Shown here one piece after another: positions 8,806 to 15,891 of a stretch of 64,000 bases of DNA. The notes under the pieces were generated by a model, which saw only the letters and a list, made by a program, of their open reading frames with translations, was not told where the DNA came from and ran no database searches. Location of the stretch: the NCBI GenBank assembly GCA_029202985.1, contig CP119316.1, forward strand, positions 1,550,001-1,614,000. Direction: 5' to 3'. The position numbers were made by a program, and so were the translations under genes. The DNA is from Candidatus Andeanibacterium colombiense (GTDB lineage Bacteria > Pseudomonadota > Alphaproteobacteria > Sphingomonadales > Sphingomonadaceae). The stretch's first letter is position 1. Each line of letters begins with the position of its first letter.

Positions 8806-9039
8806 TCAGCCCTTGGGCGGGTTGGGGTCGTTGCCGTGGCTGTCGCTGCTGGCGATTCGCCCGTCGCGGTTGTGGATGCGGAACTCGGTCCCCTGGTTGC
8901 GGCTGATTTCGCGCCCGCGATCGACCGCTTGCTGCTTGGTGTCGAAATGGCCGCTGGCGCGGCTCGCGCCGCCCCTCTTCACGTCCCAGCCGCCGCCGGG
9001 ATTCGGCACGACATGGTGGCTTTTCGGTCCCTTGGTCAT
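8806..9039 (-). CDS. DUF2188 family protein
   Basis: A 77-aa basic protein with the DUF2188 pattern: HHVVPNPGGGWDVKRGGA, a helical DTKQQAVDRGREISRN segment, then FRIHNRDGRI and a SHGNDPNPPKG tail. ATGs at 9045 and 9039 are both in frame; GGAG overlaps the first and is well spaced for the second, so 9039 was used. It is the first gene of the four-gene minus-strand cassette and lies 22 bp upstream of the ubiquitin-like gene. The biochemical role of DUF2188 is unknown. Confidence 0.78.
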   Translation of the reverse strand: MTKGPKSHHVVPNPGGGWDVKRGGASRASGHFDTKQQAVDRGREISRNQGTEFRIHNRDGRIASSDSHGNDPNPPKG

Positions 9040-9171
9040 GTTCATCTCCTAGTCCTAAGGTGGTAGAGTAAATACCTCTACTCCGAACATCGTCTCACGG
9101 TTGCCATTCGCGAGTCAAGGGGATAAAGTGCGTCTATACCGAACAACCGCTCAACCCGCCGGGAGCTACTT
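9040..9171. promoter_or_regulatory. Divergent control region with repeats between ubiquitin-like operon and Xre/ImmA
   Basis: Only 132 bp separate the two divergent operons. A 6-bp palindrome GTAGAG-N7-CTCTAC lies at 9063-9081. A 13-bp direct repeat occurs at 9077-9089 (TCTACTCCGAACA) and 9133-9145 (TCTATACCGAACA), 11 of 13 identical and 56 bp apart, so one copy flanks each operon start. These are good candidate operators for the adjacent Xre protein, allowing it to control both directions. Promoter elements themselves were not assigned. Confidence 0.5.
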
Positions 9172-9486
9172 TTGTCGAATGTATTAGGAGAGAAAATCCG
9201 CAAGCTGCGGAAGGACAAGGGATTCACGCTCGAAAAGCTTGCCGAGCTAACCGAGTCCAGCAAAAGCTACATCTGGGAGTTGGAGAACAAGAACCCACCG
9301 AGACCGTCAGCAGAAAAGCTCGCGAAGATTGCCGAGCAGCTTGATACGACCCTCGAGTTCCTTCTCGACGAAGGTGAGCAAGTCTCTGAAGAGGACGCCG
9401 CTGACGCCCATTTCTATCGTCAGTACAGAAAAATGGATCCGGATACGAAAGAGAAGGTTCGCCGGATGCTCAAATTGCTGGAATAG
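9172..9486 (+). CDS. Xre-family transcriptional regulator (ImmR-like)
   Basis: A 104-aa DNA-binding protein with an N-terminal Xre helix-turn-helix (GEKIRKLRKDKGFTLEKLAE, ESSKSYIWELENKN) and a short acidic C-terminal helical tail. It starts with TTG preceded by GGGAG at good spacing. Two bases separate its stop from the ImmA-like gene. In ImmR/ImmA pairs the metalloprotease cleaves the repressor to release transcription. By that analogy, and because operator-like repeats lie in the shared upstream region, it probably represses the divergent ubiquitin-like cassette as well as itself. This regulatory role is inference. Confidence 0.82.
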   Translation: MSNVLGEKIRKLRKDKGFTLEKLAELTESSKSYIWELENKNPPRPSAEKLAKIAEQLDTTLEFLLDEGEQVSEEDAADAHFYRQYRKMDPDTKEKVRRMLKLLE

Positions 9487-9488
9487 GA

Positions 9489-10385
9489 ATGAGCGAAACC
9501 TTTTCTCCGCAGCGGTGGGCGAACAATCTCACGCTCATCATGAATGCCGCTTACGGGGCTGCGCCGGAACGTTTCCCCGTAAACGTGCCCGCACTGGCGA
9601 AAGATTTCTCGGCGCAGCGTTTCCCGCAGGAACCGATCGCGCTCGTCGGCGGGGACTCCCTAGGCGATTTCGACGGTGCGCTTTATCGAGGGAAGAAGGG
9701 ATGGGGGATCATCTACAACAACGCGATCGCCTCGGCTGGGCGCATCAACTTCACTCTCGCGCATGAGTTTGGCCACTATCTGCTGCATCGCGCCGCTTTT
9801 CCCGACGGGTTGGAGTGCGGCGATCAAGACATGGTTCGTTGGGATAGCGACTATCGGCAGATCGAGAGCCAGGCGAACGATTTCGCCGCGACGCTTCTGA
9901 TGCCTCTGGACGACTTTCGACGCCAGATTGATGCACGGTCTAAGCCCACGCTTGAGGACATAGGCGCTTGCGCCGAACGCTACGGAGTCTCGCTGATCGC
10001 GGCGACGCTGCGCTGGCTGCAGTATACCGAGCGTCGCTCCGTTCTGGTTGTTTCCCGCGAAGGCTATATTTTGTGGGCGCGGTCCAGTGATCGAGCTCTC
10101 AAGACGGGTGCATATTTCCGCACGGCTAACAGGCCCCCGATCCCCATTCCGGCCAATTCACTTCCGGCGCGCGCAGATCTTCTCGAAAAGAGCCGCGGCC
10201 AGATTCGGCATGATGAGTGTGTGTGGTTCGCCGAAGGTTGCGATGAGATTGCCTTAGTGTCCGACCAGTACGATTTCGCGATCTCGCTTCTCCACCTGGA
10301 AGCCGCGGAGTGGCGGCCTCGTTTCGAAGACGAGAAGGACGAGGACACTTTCGAAACGATGATACGCCGAATGGGGCGCCACTAA
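9489..10385 (+). CDS. ImmA/IrrE-family zinc metalloprotease
   Basis: A 298-aa cytoplasmic metallopeptidase with the zinc-binding HEFGH motif at residues 92-96, followed by the ESQANDFAATLLMP signature that supplies the third ligand region. The second half (VVSREGYILWARSSDRALKTG onward) is a distinct C-terminal domain not needed for the protease fold; it may sense a signal. Translation is tied to the Xre gene 2 bp upstream. The pair resembles ImmR/ImmA, in which the protease removes the repressor in response to stress. No TM segment is visible. Confidence 0.85.
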   Translation: MSETFSPQRWANNLTLIMNAAYGAAPERFPVNVPALAKDFSAQRFPQEPIALVGGDSLGDFDGALYRGKKGWGIIYNNAIASAGRINFTLAHEFGHYLLHRAAFPDGLECGDQDMVRWDSDYRQIESQANDFAATLLMPLDDFRRQIDARSKPTLEDIGACAERYGVSLIAATLRWLQYTERRSVLVVSREGYILWARSSDRALKTGAYFRTANRPPIPIPANSLPARADLLEKSRGQIRHDECVWFAEGCDEIALVSDQYDFAISLLHLEAAEWRPRFEDEKDEDTFETMIRRMGRH

Positions 10386-10626
10386 ATTCCGGTGAGTAGC
10401 GGGACTGGCACCGGCCGCCCATTCTTTGCCGTGTAGCTGGCTTTCCTCTTGCCTATCCCCCAAACCCGACGGTCAACTTTCGACCCAACATGCCCCATAA
10501 CTAAGGTGTGTGAATGAGTGGCAGGTTGCGACGGCCAAGCAAGGCGTCGCGAACGACCGCTTTGTTAGCAAAAAATTACTTCGCGATCGACTCGGTCCGG
10601 CAGCGTCGCTGCCGCCATTCGTTCTA

Positions 10627-11355
10627 TCAAAAGTCAATCCTGTAAAAGGGTATCACTGTCCGCGGATAGGCAAAGAAATAGACAGCATCGAAGCCACGGA
10701 GATCCGGCTGAAAATCGGGTTCAAGTAGCAGCCGGCCGCTATTGTAGATTTGGTCCGCAACGACAAGCAACCGCACTTCGGCACAGGCTTCGCGATACTT
10801 CTCCAGCTTGCCTGCCTTTTCATCGATGACCCTCTGCAGATAAGATCCATCCCGGCTGGTCTCCCCGGCACGATCGACCGGCATTTCCCAATGCGTGTTG
10901 GGCGTCTCAAAAGCCAAGAGCCTGGCACCGCCATCCGATCCGAGCTTCTTCGCTTCTACAGGTCCGGTAAAGTCGTTTGTCAACAATGCCTCGATCAGGA
11001 TTGCCCGAGCTTCCTCAGTGGTATCTCCCCAATATTTGCAGTTAAGCTTCGCACCGCCCTGAGCTTCGTAGTCCGCGCGCACCCCATTCAACCAATGCTG
11101 GCGGGCGCTCTCAGCCTCCCGCATCTGGGAGCTTTTGCGCCTCCGCGGGCCGATTTGGCACTGCGTCACTTCTAGTCCGAAGCAGCCATTGGCCGTCTTG
11201 ACCAGGAAGTCGGGCGATTCTCGCGGCTCGAGCTTCCAGCTCTCGCCGAGCTTCAGTGAGGTCTGGAATGCGCTACCTTGTTCAAACAACTTGGTTGACT
11301 GATGCCGCTTCAGACAGGCCTCCTCGCATTGGCAACACTTGCAAATGGTACGCAT
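10627..11355 (-). CDS. PD-(D/E)XK nuclease-like protein
   Basis: An unassigned 242-aa protein. The segment ESPDFLVKTANGCFGLEVTQ looks like the core of a PD-(D/E)XK nuclease fold (acidic PDF, then an E-V-T strand), although the lysine is replaced by a Q. A cysteine-rich N-terminus (ICKCCQCEEAC) could bind zinc. Charged helices follow, and the C-terminus is DAVYFFAYPRTVIPFYRIDF. It is divergent from the caspase-family gene, and the 5' ends lie within about 50 bp or overlap, so the two probably share control. Nuclease activity is inferred from a weak motif only. Confidence 0.6.
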   Translation of the reverse strand: MRTICKCCQCEEACLKRHQSTKLFEQGSAFQTSLKLGESWKLEPRESPDFLVKTANGCFGLEVTQCQIGPRRRKSSQMREAESARQHWLNGVRADYEAQGGAKLNCKYWGDTTEEARAILIEALLTNDFTGPVEAKKLGSDGGARLLAFETPNTHWEMPVDRAGETSRDGSYLQRVIDEKAGKLEKYREACAEVRLLVVADQIYNSGRLLLEPDFQPDLRGFDAVYFFAYPRTVIPFYRIDF

Positions 11356-11401
11356 CGAACCAGCTTTTTACTATGCGACGAAAGTTGCTATCGATTCCCG
11401 C

Positions 11402-12889
11402 ATGATCACCAAACCTTTCCAGCCCAAACGAATCGTGATCTACGCCGTCGGCCTCGAAAATTATCATAGCCGCGATACGGGACAGATTCCGCCTGTCCGC
11501 TACGCCAGGGATGACGCCCAGGCGTTCGTCGCGGCGATGCGCGATTTGTGGGCCGCGAATGTCGAAGAGTTCGAGGTAACGACCCTCGTCGACGCTGAGG
11601 CGAGTTTGACTCGGATCCGCGACGATCTCGGTTACATTATCCGGGGTCTCGACGCCGATGACCTGTTCATCTTCTACTATGCTGGTCATGGCTTCCACGG
11701 CGCAGGCGGTAACCGCCTGACCGCCGCGGACACGAATATCTCCTCTTTGGAGAATACCACTGCACTGGTTCGCGACACGATCATCAATCCGCTGGAGGCT
11801 AGCGCCTGTGAGCATTCCTTGTTGTTCATCGACGCGTGCGCTGCCGACTTGATGGATGGCTTCACCATCCGCGATGTCATCTCGAGCATGGCTCCAGCCG
11901 AATATGCCGCGTTCCTCAAATCGTCCGAATACTCGGCGGTCTTTCTATCCTGCAAACCTAAGGAGAAGTCCTTTTCGTGCCACACGCTGAAGCACGGCGT
12001 TTGGACTTGGCACCTCATTCAGGCGCTGCTCGGTAAGGCCGACGATGCGATTGACGCCCAGCGTTGGGTGACCGACGCGTCTCTGCGCAACTACCTGACC
12101 ACGAATGTCGCCAAATATGTTCGCGACGTAATGGGAATGAAGGGAACGCAGACGCCGCAGGCCTGGATTACTGCCACCGGCAGCGTTCCCATTCGACACG
12201 TCCCGGCTGTAACCGTGCCACCGCCACTGACAGACTTGTCCGGCTTTGTCCTAGTGCCGACGCGGACAACGCTTTCGGTCGAAAACGGCGGCATCATCAA
12301 GCAACTCCGTGGTTTCCGCTCGGGCAATGTCGTTCCGACAGGTCACACTTCTGGAGCGCGTAGTTTCGTGAAGAAATTGCTGGCCGAGGATGTCGCCGGC
12401 GAGGGGCGCCAGTTCCTAAAAAGCATTCAGGACGAGACCGGCCTTCGCCTCGGTGATCTTCAGGTAGCGGAGGACCTCGGAGCTTACGGCATCGTCGCTC
12501 GGGAGTTCGAACTCGAAATCTATGGCGACCAGGATCAAAACGATCCGGGTCGCTGGCAAATTTCGACTAGCATCGAGCTCGGCGACGCGTGGAAATCGCT
12601 CGGCGACGAGTTGGACAGCGCCTTGGGCCTCGCGTTCAAGACCGTCGAGGTTGGGATCGAGCGCCCCTCCCAAACACGCGCTGAGCTGGTCGATCTCATG
12701 GAGGATCTGAAGGAGACCTTTGGCGGCACCGTCACCGATGAGGGCTCGACAATTTCGTTCTCAAGCGCCGAATTGAAGTTCGAAATCGATCTATCCCGCC
12801 TCGTCGCGCGGTTGCGGCTCCATCGGAAATATTCACTGCTGGATGCTCTGGAGGAGGCCCGGCGCTGGCACATGCCGATTGCCGATTGA
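11402..12889 (+). CDS. Caspase-family (C14-like) protease
   Basis: A 495-aa protein with an N-terminal caspase-like p20 domain. The catalytic histidine is in FYYAGHGFH (His96) and the catalytic cysteine in LLFIDACAADL (Cys146), counted from the ATG at 11402. That start was preferred because the upstream in-frame ATG at 11339 would overlap the divergent gene; neither has a strong ribosome site. About 250 C-terminal residues (from roughly 245) form no domain I recognise and could be a sensor or partner-binding region. Prokaryotic caspases occur in abortive-infection systems as cell-killing or activating proteases; that role here is inferred. Confidence 0.75.
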   Translation: MITKPFQPKRIVIYAVGLENYHSRDTGQIPPVRYARDDAQAFVAAMRDLWAANVEEFEVTTLVDAEASLTRIRDDLGYIIRGLDADDLFIFYYAGHGFHGAGGNRLTAADTNISSLENTTALVRDTIINPLEASACEHSLLFIDACAADLMDGFTIRDVISSMAPAEYAAFLKSSEYSAVFLSCKPKEKSFSCHTLKHGVWTWHLIQALLGKADDAIDAQRWVTDASLRNYLTTNVAKYVRDVMGMKGTQTPQAWITATGSVPIRHVPAVTVPPPLTDLSGFVLVPTRTTLSVENGGIIKQLRGFRSGNVVPTGHTSGARSFVKKLLAEDVAGEGRQFLKSIQDETGLRLGDLQVAEDLGAYGIVAREFELEIYGDQDQNDPGRWQISTSIELGDAWKSLGDELDSALGLAFKTVEVGIERPSQTRAELVDLMEDLKETFGGTVTDEGSTISFSSAELKFEIDLSRLVARLRLHRKYSLLDALEEARRWHMPIAD

Positions 12890-13090
12890 CTAACGATGGC
12901 CGCATTCGGCATCGGAAGCTTTGCCAAGAAGCGGATCCGCGAATGCTGTTAGCGGCTGGCACTGCGCGGCAACTCCGTGAACAAAGGGCCGTTTTCAGGG
13001 AATGGATTTGGACCGTCGAGCGACCGCTATGTTGGCGGAAGTTGAACTTGCTGAAGCGCAGTTCCCCGTTATCGGAACCTAGCCGCAGAT

Positions 13091-13558
13091 TTATGGGACG
13101 CTGCCGAACAGCCGGTCCAATATGACCGAGGGCTCAGCAATCTTCTCGAACTGCGATGTCTTTAGCTCACGCAGATGCGGACGAACTGCCTTGTATCCTT
13201 CGCTGTTGGCCTTCGTGTGGCGCGCCACTCTGTGGGACAGATCGGGAAGCCGCTCGCCCGGTTGACCGCCGAACCACTCCCACCCGGTGATTGCGAGAGT
13301 TTCGGGTTCATAGCGCATACGCACCACGCATCCCGACGGCTTAGCGGCAAGCGCGGTGTGGATTGGAACGTAGCTAGATCTTCCGCAGATGATGCTGGCC
13401 TTCAGCTGGATGTGGCGGGTCACCCCGCCAACCTCGATCACGATGTCATAGCCGTTGGTGTCGAAGTCCCCGCGCAGAATCTCGTAGTGCATACCGCGCG
13501 TAAGGAGGCCGGCGGTCATCTCCGCAAGGAAGCGGTATTCGAGCGTCTGCTCGACCAT
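13091..13558 (-). CDS. Putative PD-(D/E)XK-type endonuclease-like protein
   Basis: A 155-aa protein of unknown family. The segment DFDTNGYDIVIEVGGVTRHIQLKAS has the D...E-x(n)-QxK layout of PD-(D/E)XK nuclease folds seen in DUF4365-like proteins. An upstream in-frame ATG at 13651 would give 186 aa but overlaps the divergent excalibur gene region; the protein-like part begins at MVEQTLEYRF (13558), so that start was used. Base composition is less GC-rich than the host genes. It stands alone between the caspase gene and the excalibur-domain gene. Confidence 0.5.
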   Translation of the reverse strand: MVEQTLEYRFLAEMTAGLLTRGMHYEILRGDFDTNGYDIVIEVGGVTRHIQLKASIICGRSSYVPIHTALAAKPSGCVVRMRYEPETLAITGWEWFGGQPGERLPDLSHRVARHTKANSEGYKAVRPHLRELKTSQFEKIAEPSVILDRLFGSVP

Positions 13559-13761
13559 TCTCGAACCATGGGTCTGCAGTCGCCACGCCGATACCGCCGA
13601 TCCTTGCGATGGCGCTGGGCGGTCTCCGTCTTCGCCTGCATCTGATTGCACCCTGCCCCTCCCTTATCTTTCCTGCGCGGCAGGCGAAGCAGACCCAGAC
13701 CGGAACCGGTGATCCTGCCAGCATGCACCGGGTGTTTACCAGCCGCCGGTATGCTGCGGAC

Positions 13762-14136
13762 ATGACCTTTCGCCAACCCCTCCGTGCGGTTCCAGTTAAA
13801 CCGGGCACGCGCTATCGGTCGCGTGCCGCGAAGAAGACGCGCAATCAGGTCGCGACTTATCTTGGCGGTGCTGCACTGTTAGGCGCCGTCCTGGGCACGG
13901 CCAGTATCGCCACAGCACCCGGTGGCTTCAACACGCTGGCGAGCGCTGCAAAACCGATCGCGGTGTCGCTGGGCCTAATACGTGCCCGAGCACCACAGGA
14001 AGGGGACTACTGGCCCGGCTGTAATGCCGCGCGCGCGGCTGGTACCACTCCCATCTATATCGGCGAGCCGGGCTATCGCGAAGGCATGGATGGTGATGGC
14101 GACGGTGTCGCCTGCGAACCCTATCGCGGGATGTGA
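13762..14136 (+). CDS. Membrane-anchored excalibur calcium-binding domain protein
   Basis: A 124-aa protein with a basic N-terminus, one hydrophobic segment (VATYLGGAALLGAVLGTASI) and a C-terminal excalibur domain (DYWPGCNAARAAG, then DGDGDGVACEPYRGM) containing the DxDxDGxxCE calcium-binding pattern. In-frame starts at 13609 and 13723 exist; 13762 gives the tidiest protein, but the choice is not certain. Excalibur domains are extracellular and often accompany nucleases or surface proteins. The hydrophobic segment suggests the domain faces the periplasm. Confidence 0.7.
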   Translation: MTFRQPLRAVPVKPGTRYRSRAAKKTRNQVATYLGGAALLGAVLGTASIATAPGGFNTLASAAKPIAVSLGLIRARAPQEGDYWPGCNAARAAGTTPIYIGEPGYREGMDGDGDGVACEPYRGM

Positions 14137-14169
14137 ACGCCAAAGGTTTCCGCAAAAAAGATAGGAAGC

Positions 14170-14208
14170 CCCCGGACCCGAACGCCGTCAGGGCATCCGG
14201 GTCCGGGG
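14170..14208. terminator. Strong GC hairpin between convergent genes
   Basis: An 11-bp perfect stem (CCCCGGACCCG at 14170-14180 with its complement at 14198-14208) separates the excalibur gene from the convergent zinc-ribbon gene. On the minus strand it is followed by a loose T-run, so it is probably the terminator of the hsdM-to-zinc-ribbon direction. Confidence 0.6.
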
Positions 14209-14239
14209 TAGTCACAAGAAGCGCTAACGCTTCAAGGCA

Positions 14240-14416
14240 TTACTGCAGGCGCAGCCCGTCGTAGGCGCGGTGGCTTCTCCCTTCGTAAAGAATCCCCCCG
14301 CATCCCTTGCACTTGAGTACCACTCTTTCTCGAACGGGCATGCGCGACCACTGTGCGGTATGCTTGGCACCGCAAGCCGGACAGGCCAATTCCTCCTGCC
14401 CTTCCTCAAACGCCAT
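14240..14416 (-). CDS. Small zinc-ribbon protein
   Basis: A 58-aa protein with two CxxC knuckles (CPACG and CKGCG), a classical zinc-ribbon. GGGAGG precedes its ATG at good spacing. It begins five bases after the stop of the truncated integrase, so it was probably co-transcribed with the original integrase. It may be a small nucleic-acid-binding accessory protein; function is unknown. Confidence 0.6.
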   Translation of the reverse strand: MAFEEGQEELACPACGAKHTAQWSRMPVRERVVLKCKGCGGILYEGRSHRAYDGLRLQ

Positions 14417-14420
14417 CAGC

Positions 14421-14711
14421 CTAGCCTCCCGCCCCTGCCCAATCGACATTGAGCTTGGCCGCTCCCGCCTCGACCGCCTGCATGAGCGTATCGTTCGCCA
14501 GATGGCTGTAGCGCATCGTCGACTGGTGATCCGCATGGCCTAGAATGCGGCCCACGGCGAAAAGATCGATCCCGGCATTGATCATGAACGAGGCGGCCGA
14601 GTGCCTGAGATCGTGAAGCCGCAGACCGGGGAGCCCAGCCGCATCCCTTGCCGTCTCCCACGGATGCTTGAGATCGGTGTAGGGTTCAAGACGTGTCGGC
14701 TTACGAGGCAT
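14421..14711 (-). pseudogene. Truncated tyrosine integrase (C-terminal catalytic fragment)
   Basis: About 96 residues of a phage-type tyrosine recombinase remain: the HxxR box in LRLHDLRHSAASF and the tyrosine region LGHADHQSTMRYSHL. The N-terminal arm-binding and core-binding domains and the first catalytic arginine box are missing. The remnant begins exactly where the FRG gene ends (overlapping it by about 11 bases in another frame), which marks a recombination or deletion junction. It is the only integrase trace in the island and is presumably inactive. Confidence 0.8.
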
Positions 14712-15891
14712 TCGCTGCCTTCCAACTGGCCTTGAAGAACTCCACCAAGCGCCGCGCGCCGGTTTCGGCGACGGCACGGTGGACGCCGTTGCTCATCAGC
14801 CATTTGCGGAATTCAATCTTGAGCCGGGTTTCGGATGCCGCGCGCTCGGGCCAGTCGGTGTCGGCCAGGCGCTCATACAGCACAATCAGCTTGGGCGCCC
14901 ATCCGGCCAGCGTCTTGAGCGGGAATTCGCTGTCATTGCGCAGTGTATTGCGCAACAAACCGGCAATGGCATCTGCCGAAATTTCGCTGTCTGCGATCAG
15001 TGCGACATCAGGCTCCGCCGCCGCCTGATCCGCCGCCGCTTCCAGCGCGCGGGCTTCCGCCGCGTCGCGCTTCTCTTCGTCAATCAGGCGGGCCAGCCAG
15101 TCGTTGCAATATTTCGATGCGCCGCCCGGATCGGGGAAGAGGTTGGCGTGGTGGATGTTCATCTTGCGCAGGGTGTTGAGGCATTCCACCCGGTTGTCGT
15201 TCGGCACATGGATCTTGGCGATATAGCGGGCCACGTCCATCGGATCGTCGGGATTGATGACCTCGTTATCGGCCAGTTCGTTGAGGATCGCCGAAACCAG
15301 ATTGTCCTTGCCGCTGGGGGTGATCGTGAACAGCCCGGCCTGATTGACCAGCCGCGCGTTTTCGTGGTGCGTCGGCTCAAAGATGATCTGCGAGAGGTTT
15401 TCGTCGGCGCGGATCGCCGCCATGTTCAGGCAGAACACCGCGCGCGAGGGGTTCTCCATCCCTTCCACGTCCGGTTCGTCAAAGGCGAAGAACAGCGCGA
15501 CATAGGGCGATTTGGTCCAGTCGATCAGCGGGGTGCGCAGCCCGTGATGCTGGCCGAAAGCCCAAAGCTCCTCATCGTCCAGCTTGCTGCAATCCAGCCC
15601 GCGTCCGCGCATAGCGAGGCGGAATTGCGCCAGCAGGTTTTCCTGATGCTGCCCTGGCACCGCGCCGCCATCGAACAGGCGGGCGAGCGTGGACGACAGG
15701 TGCCAGCTATGCACGGCCTGCCCACGATAGACGAATTCGCCAGCCGCCCGGTTGTGATCGGGCGAGCGCATCGCCTCGATAAAGTCTTGCCAGCTTTCCA
15801 CCCGACAGGCGGGCACCAGCCCCTCAATCGCCACCTCCCCGAAAGAATAGTTGGGGAACAGCGGCAAGGAGCGGAAATAGGGATCGGCCAT
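14701..15891 (-). CDS. FRG domain-containing protein
   Basis: A 396-aa protein whose N-terminal ~200 residues carry the FRG domain: FVYRGQ near residue 53, then WAFGQHHGLRTPLIDWTKSPYVALFFAF. The C-terminal part is alanine/glutamate rich and helical. Its ATG overlaps the hsdS stop (TGATG), so it is translated in the hsdM-hsdS operon, where hsdR is normally expected nearby. FRG proteins are frequent in type I restriction loci and other defence operons, but their activity is not well defined. The gene ends at the junction with the integrase remnant; the protein itself looks complete. Confidence 0.85.
   Translation of the reverse strand: MADPYFRSLPLFPNYSFGEVAIEGLVPACRVESWQDFIEAMRSPDHNRAAGEFVYRGQAVHSWHLSSTLARLFDGGAVPGQHQENLLAQFRLAMRGRGLDCSKLDDEELWAFGQHHGLRTPLIDWTKSPYVALFFAFDEPDVEGMENPSRAVFCLNMAAIRADENLSQIIFEPTHHENARLVNQAGLFTITPSGKDNLVSAILNELADNEVINPDDPMDVARYIAKIHVPNDNRVECLNTLRKMNIHHANLFPDPGGASKYCNDWLARLIDEEKRDAAEARALEAAADQAAAEPDVALIADSEISADAIAGLLRNTLRNDSEFPLKTLAGWAPKLIVLYERLADTDWPERAASETRLKIEFRKWLMSNGVHRAVAETGARRLVEFFKASWKAANAS

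Noticed and set aside
8720..9066. Plus-strand open frames opposite the ubiquitin-like and DUF2188 genes
   Set aside because: Antisense shadows with no ribosome site; the minus-strand genes match known families.
6915..12889. A complete Bil-type or CBASS-type operon
   Set aside because: No E2-only gene, JAB peptidase, or CD-NTase gene was found, so the cassette cannot be equated with those systems.
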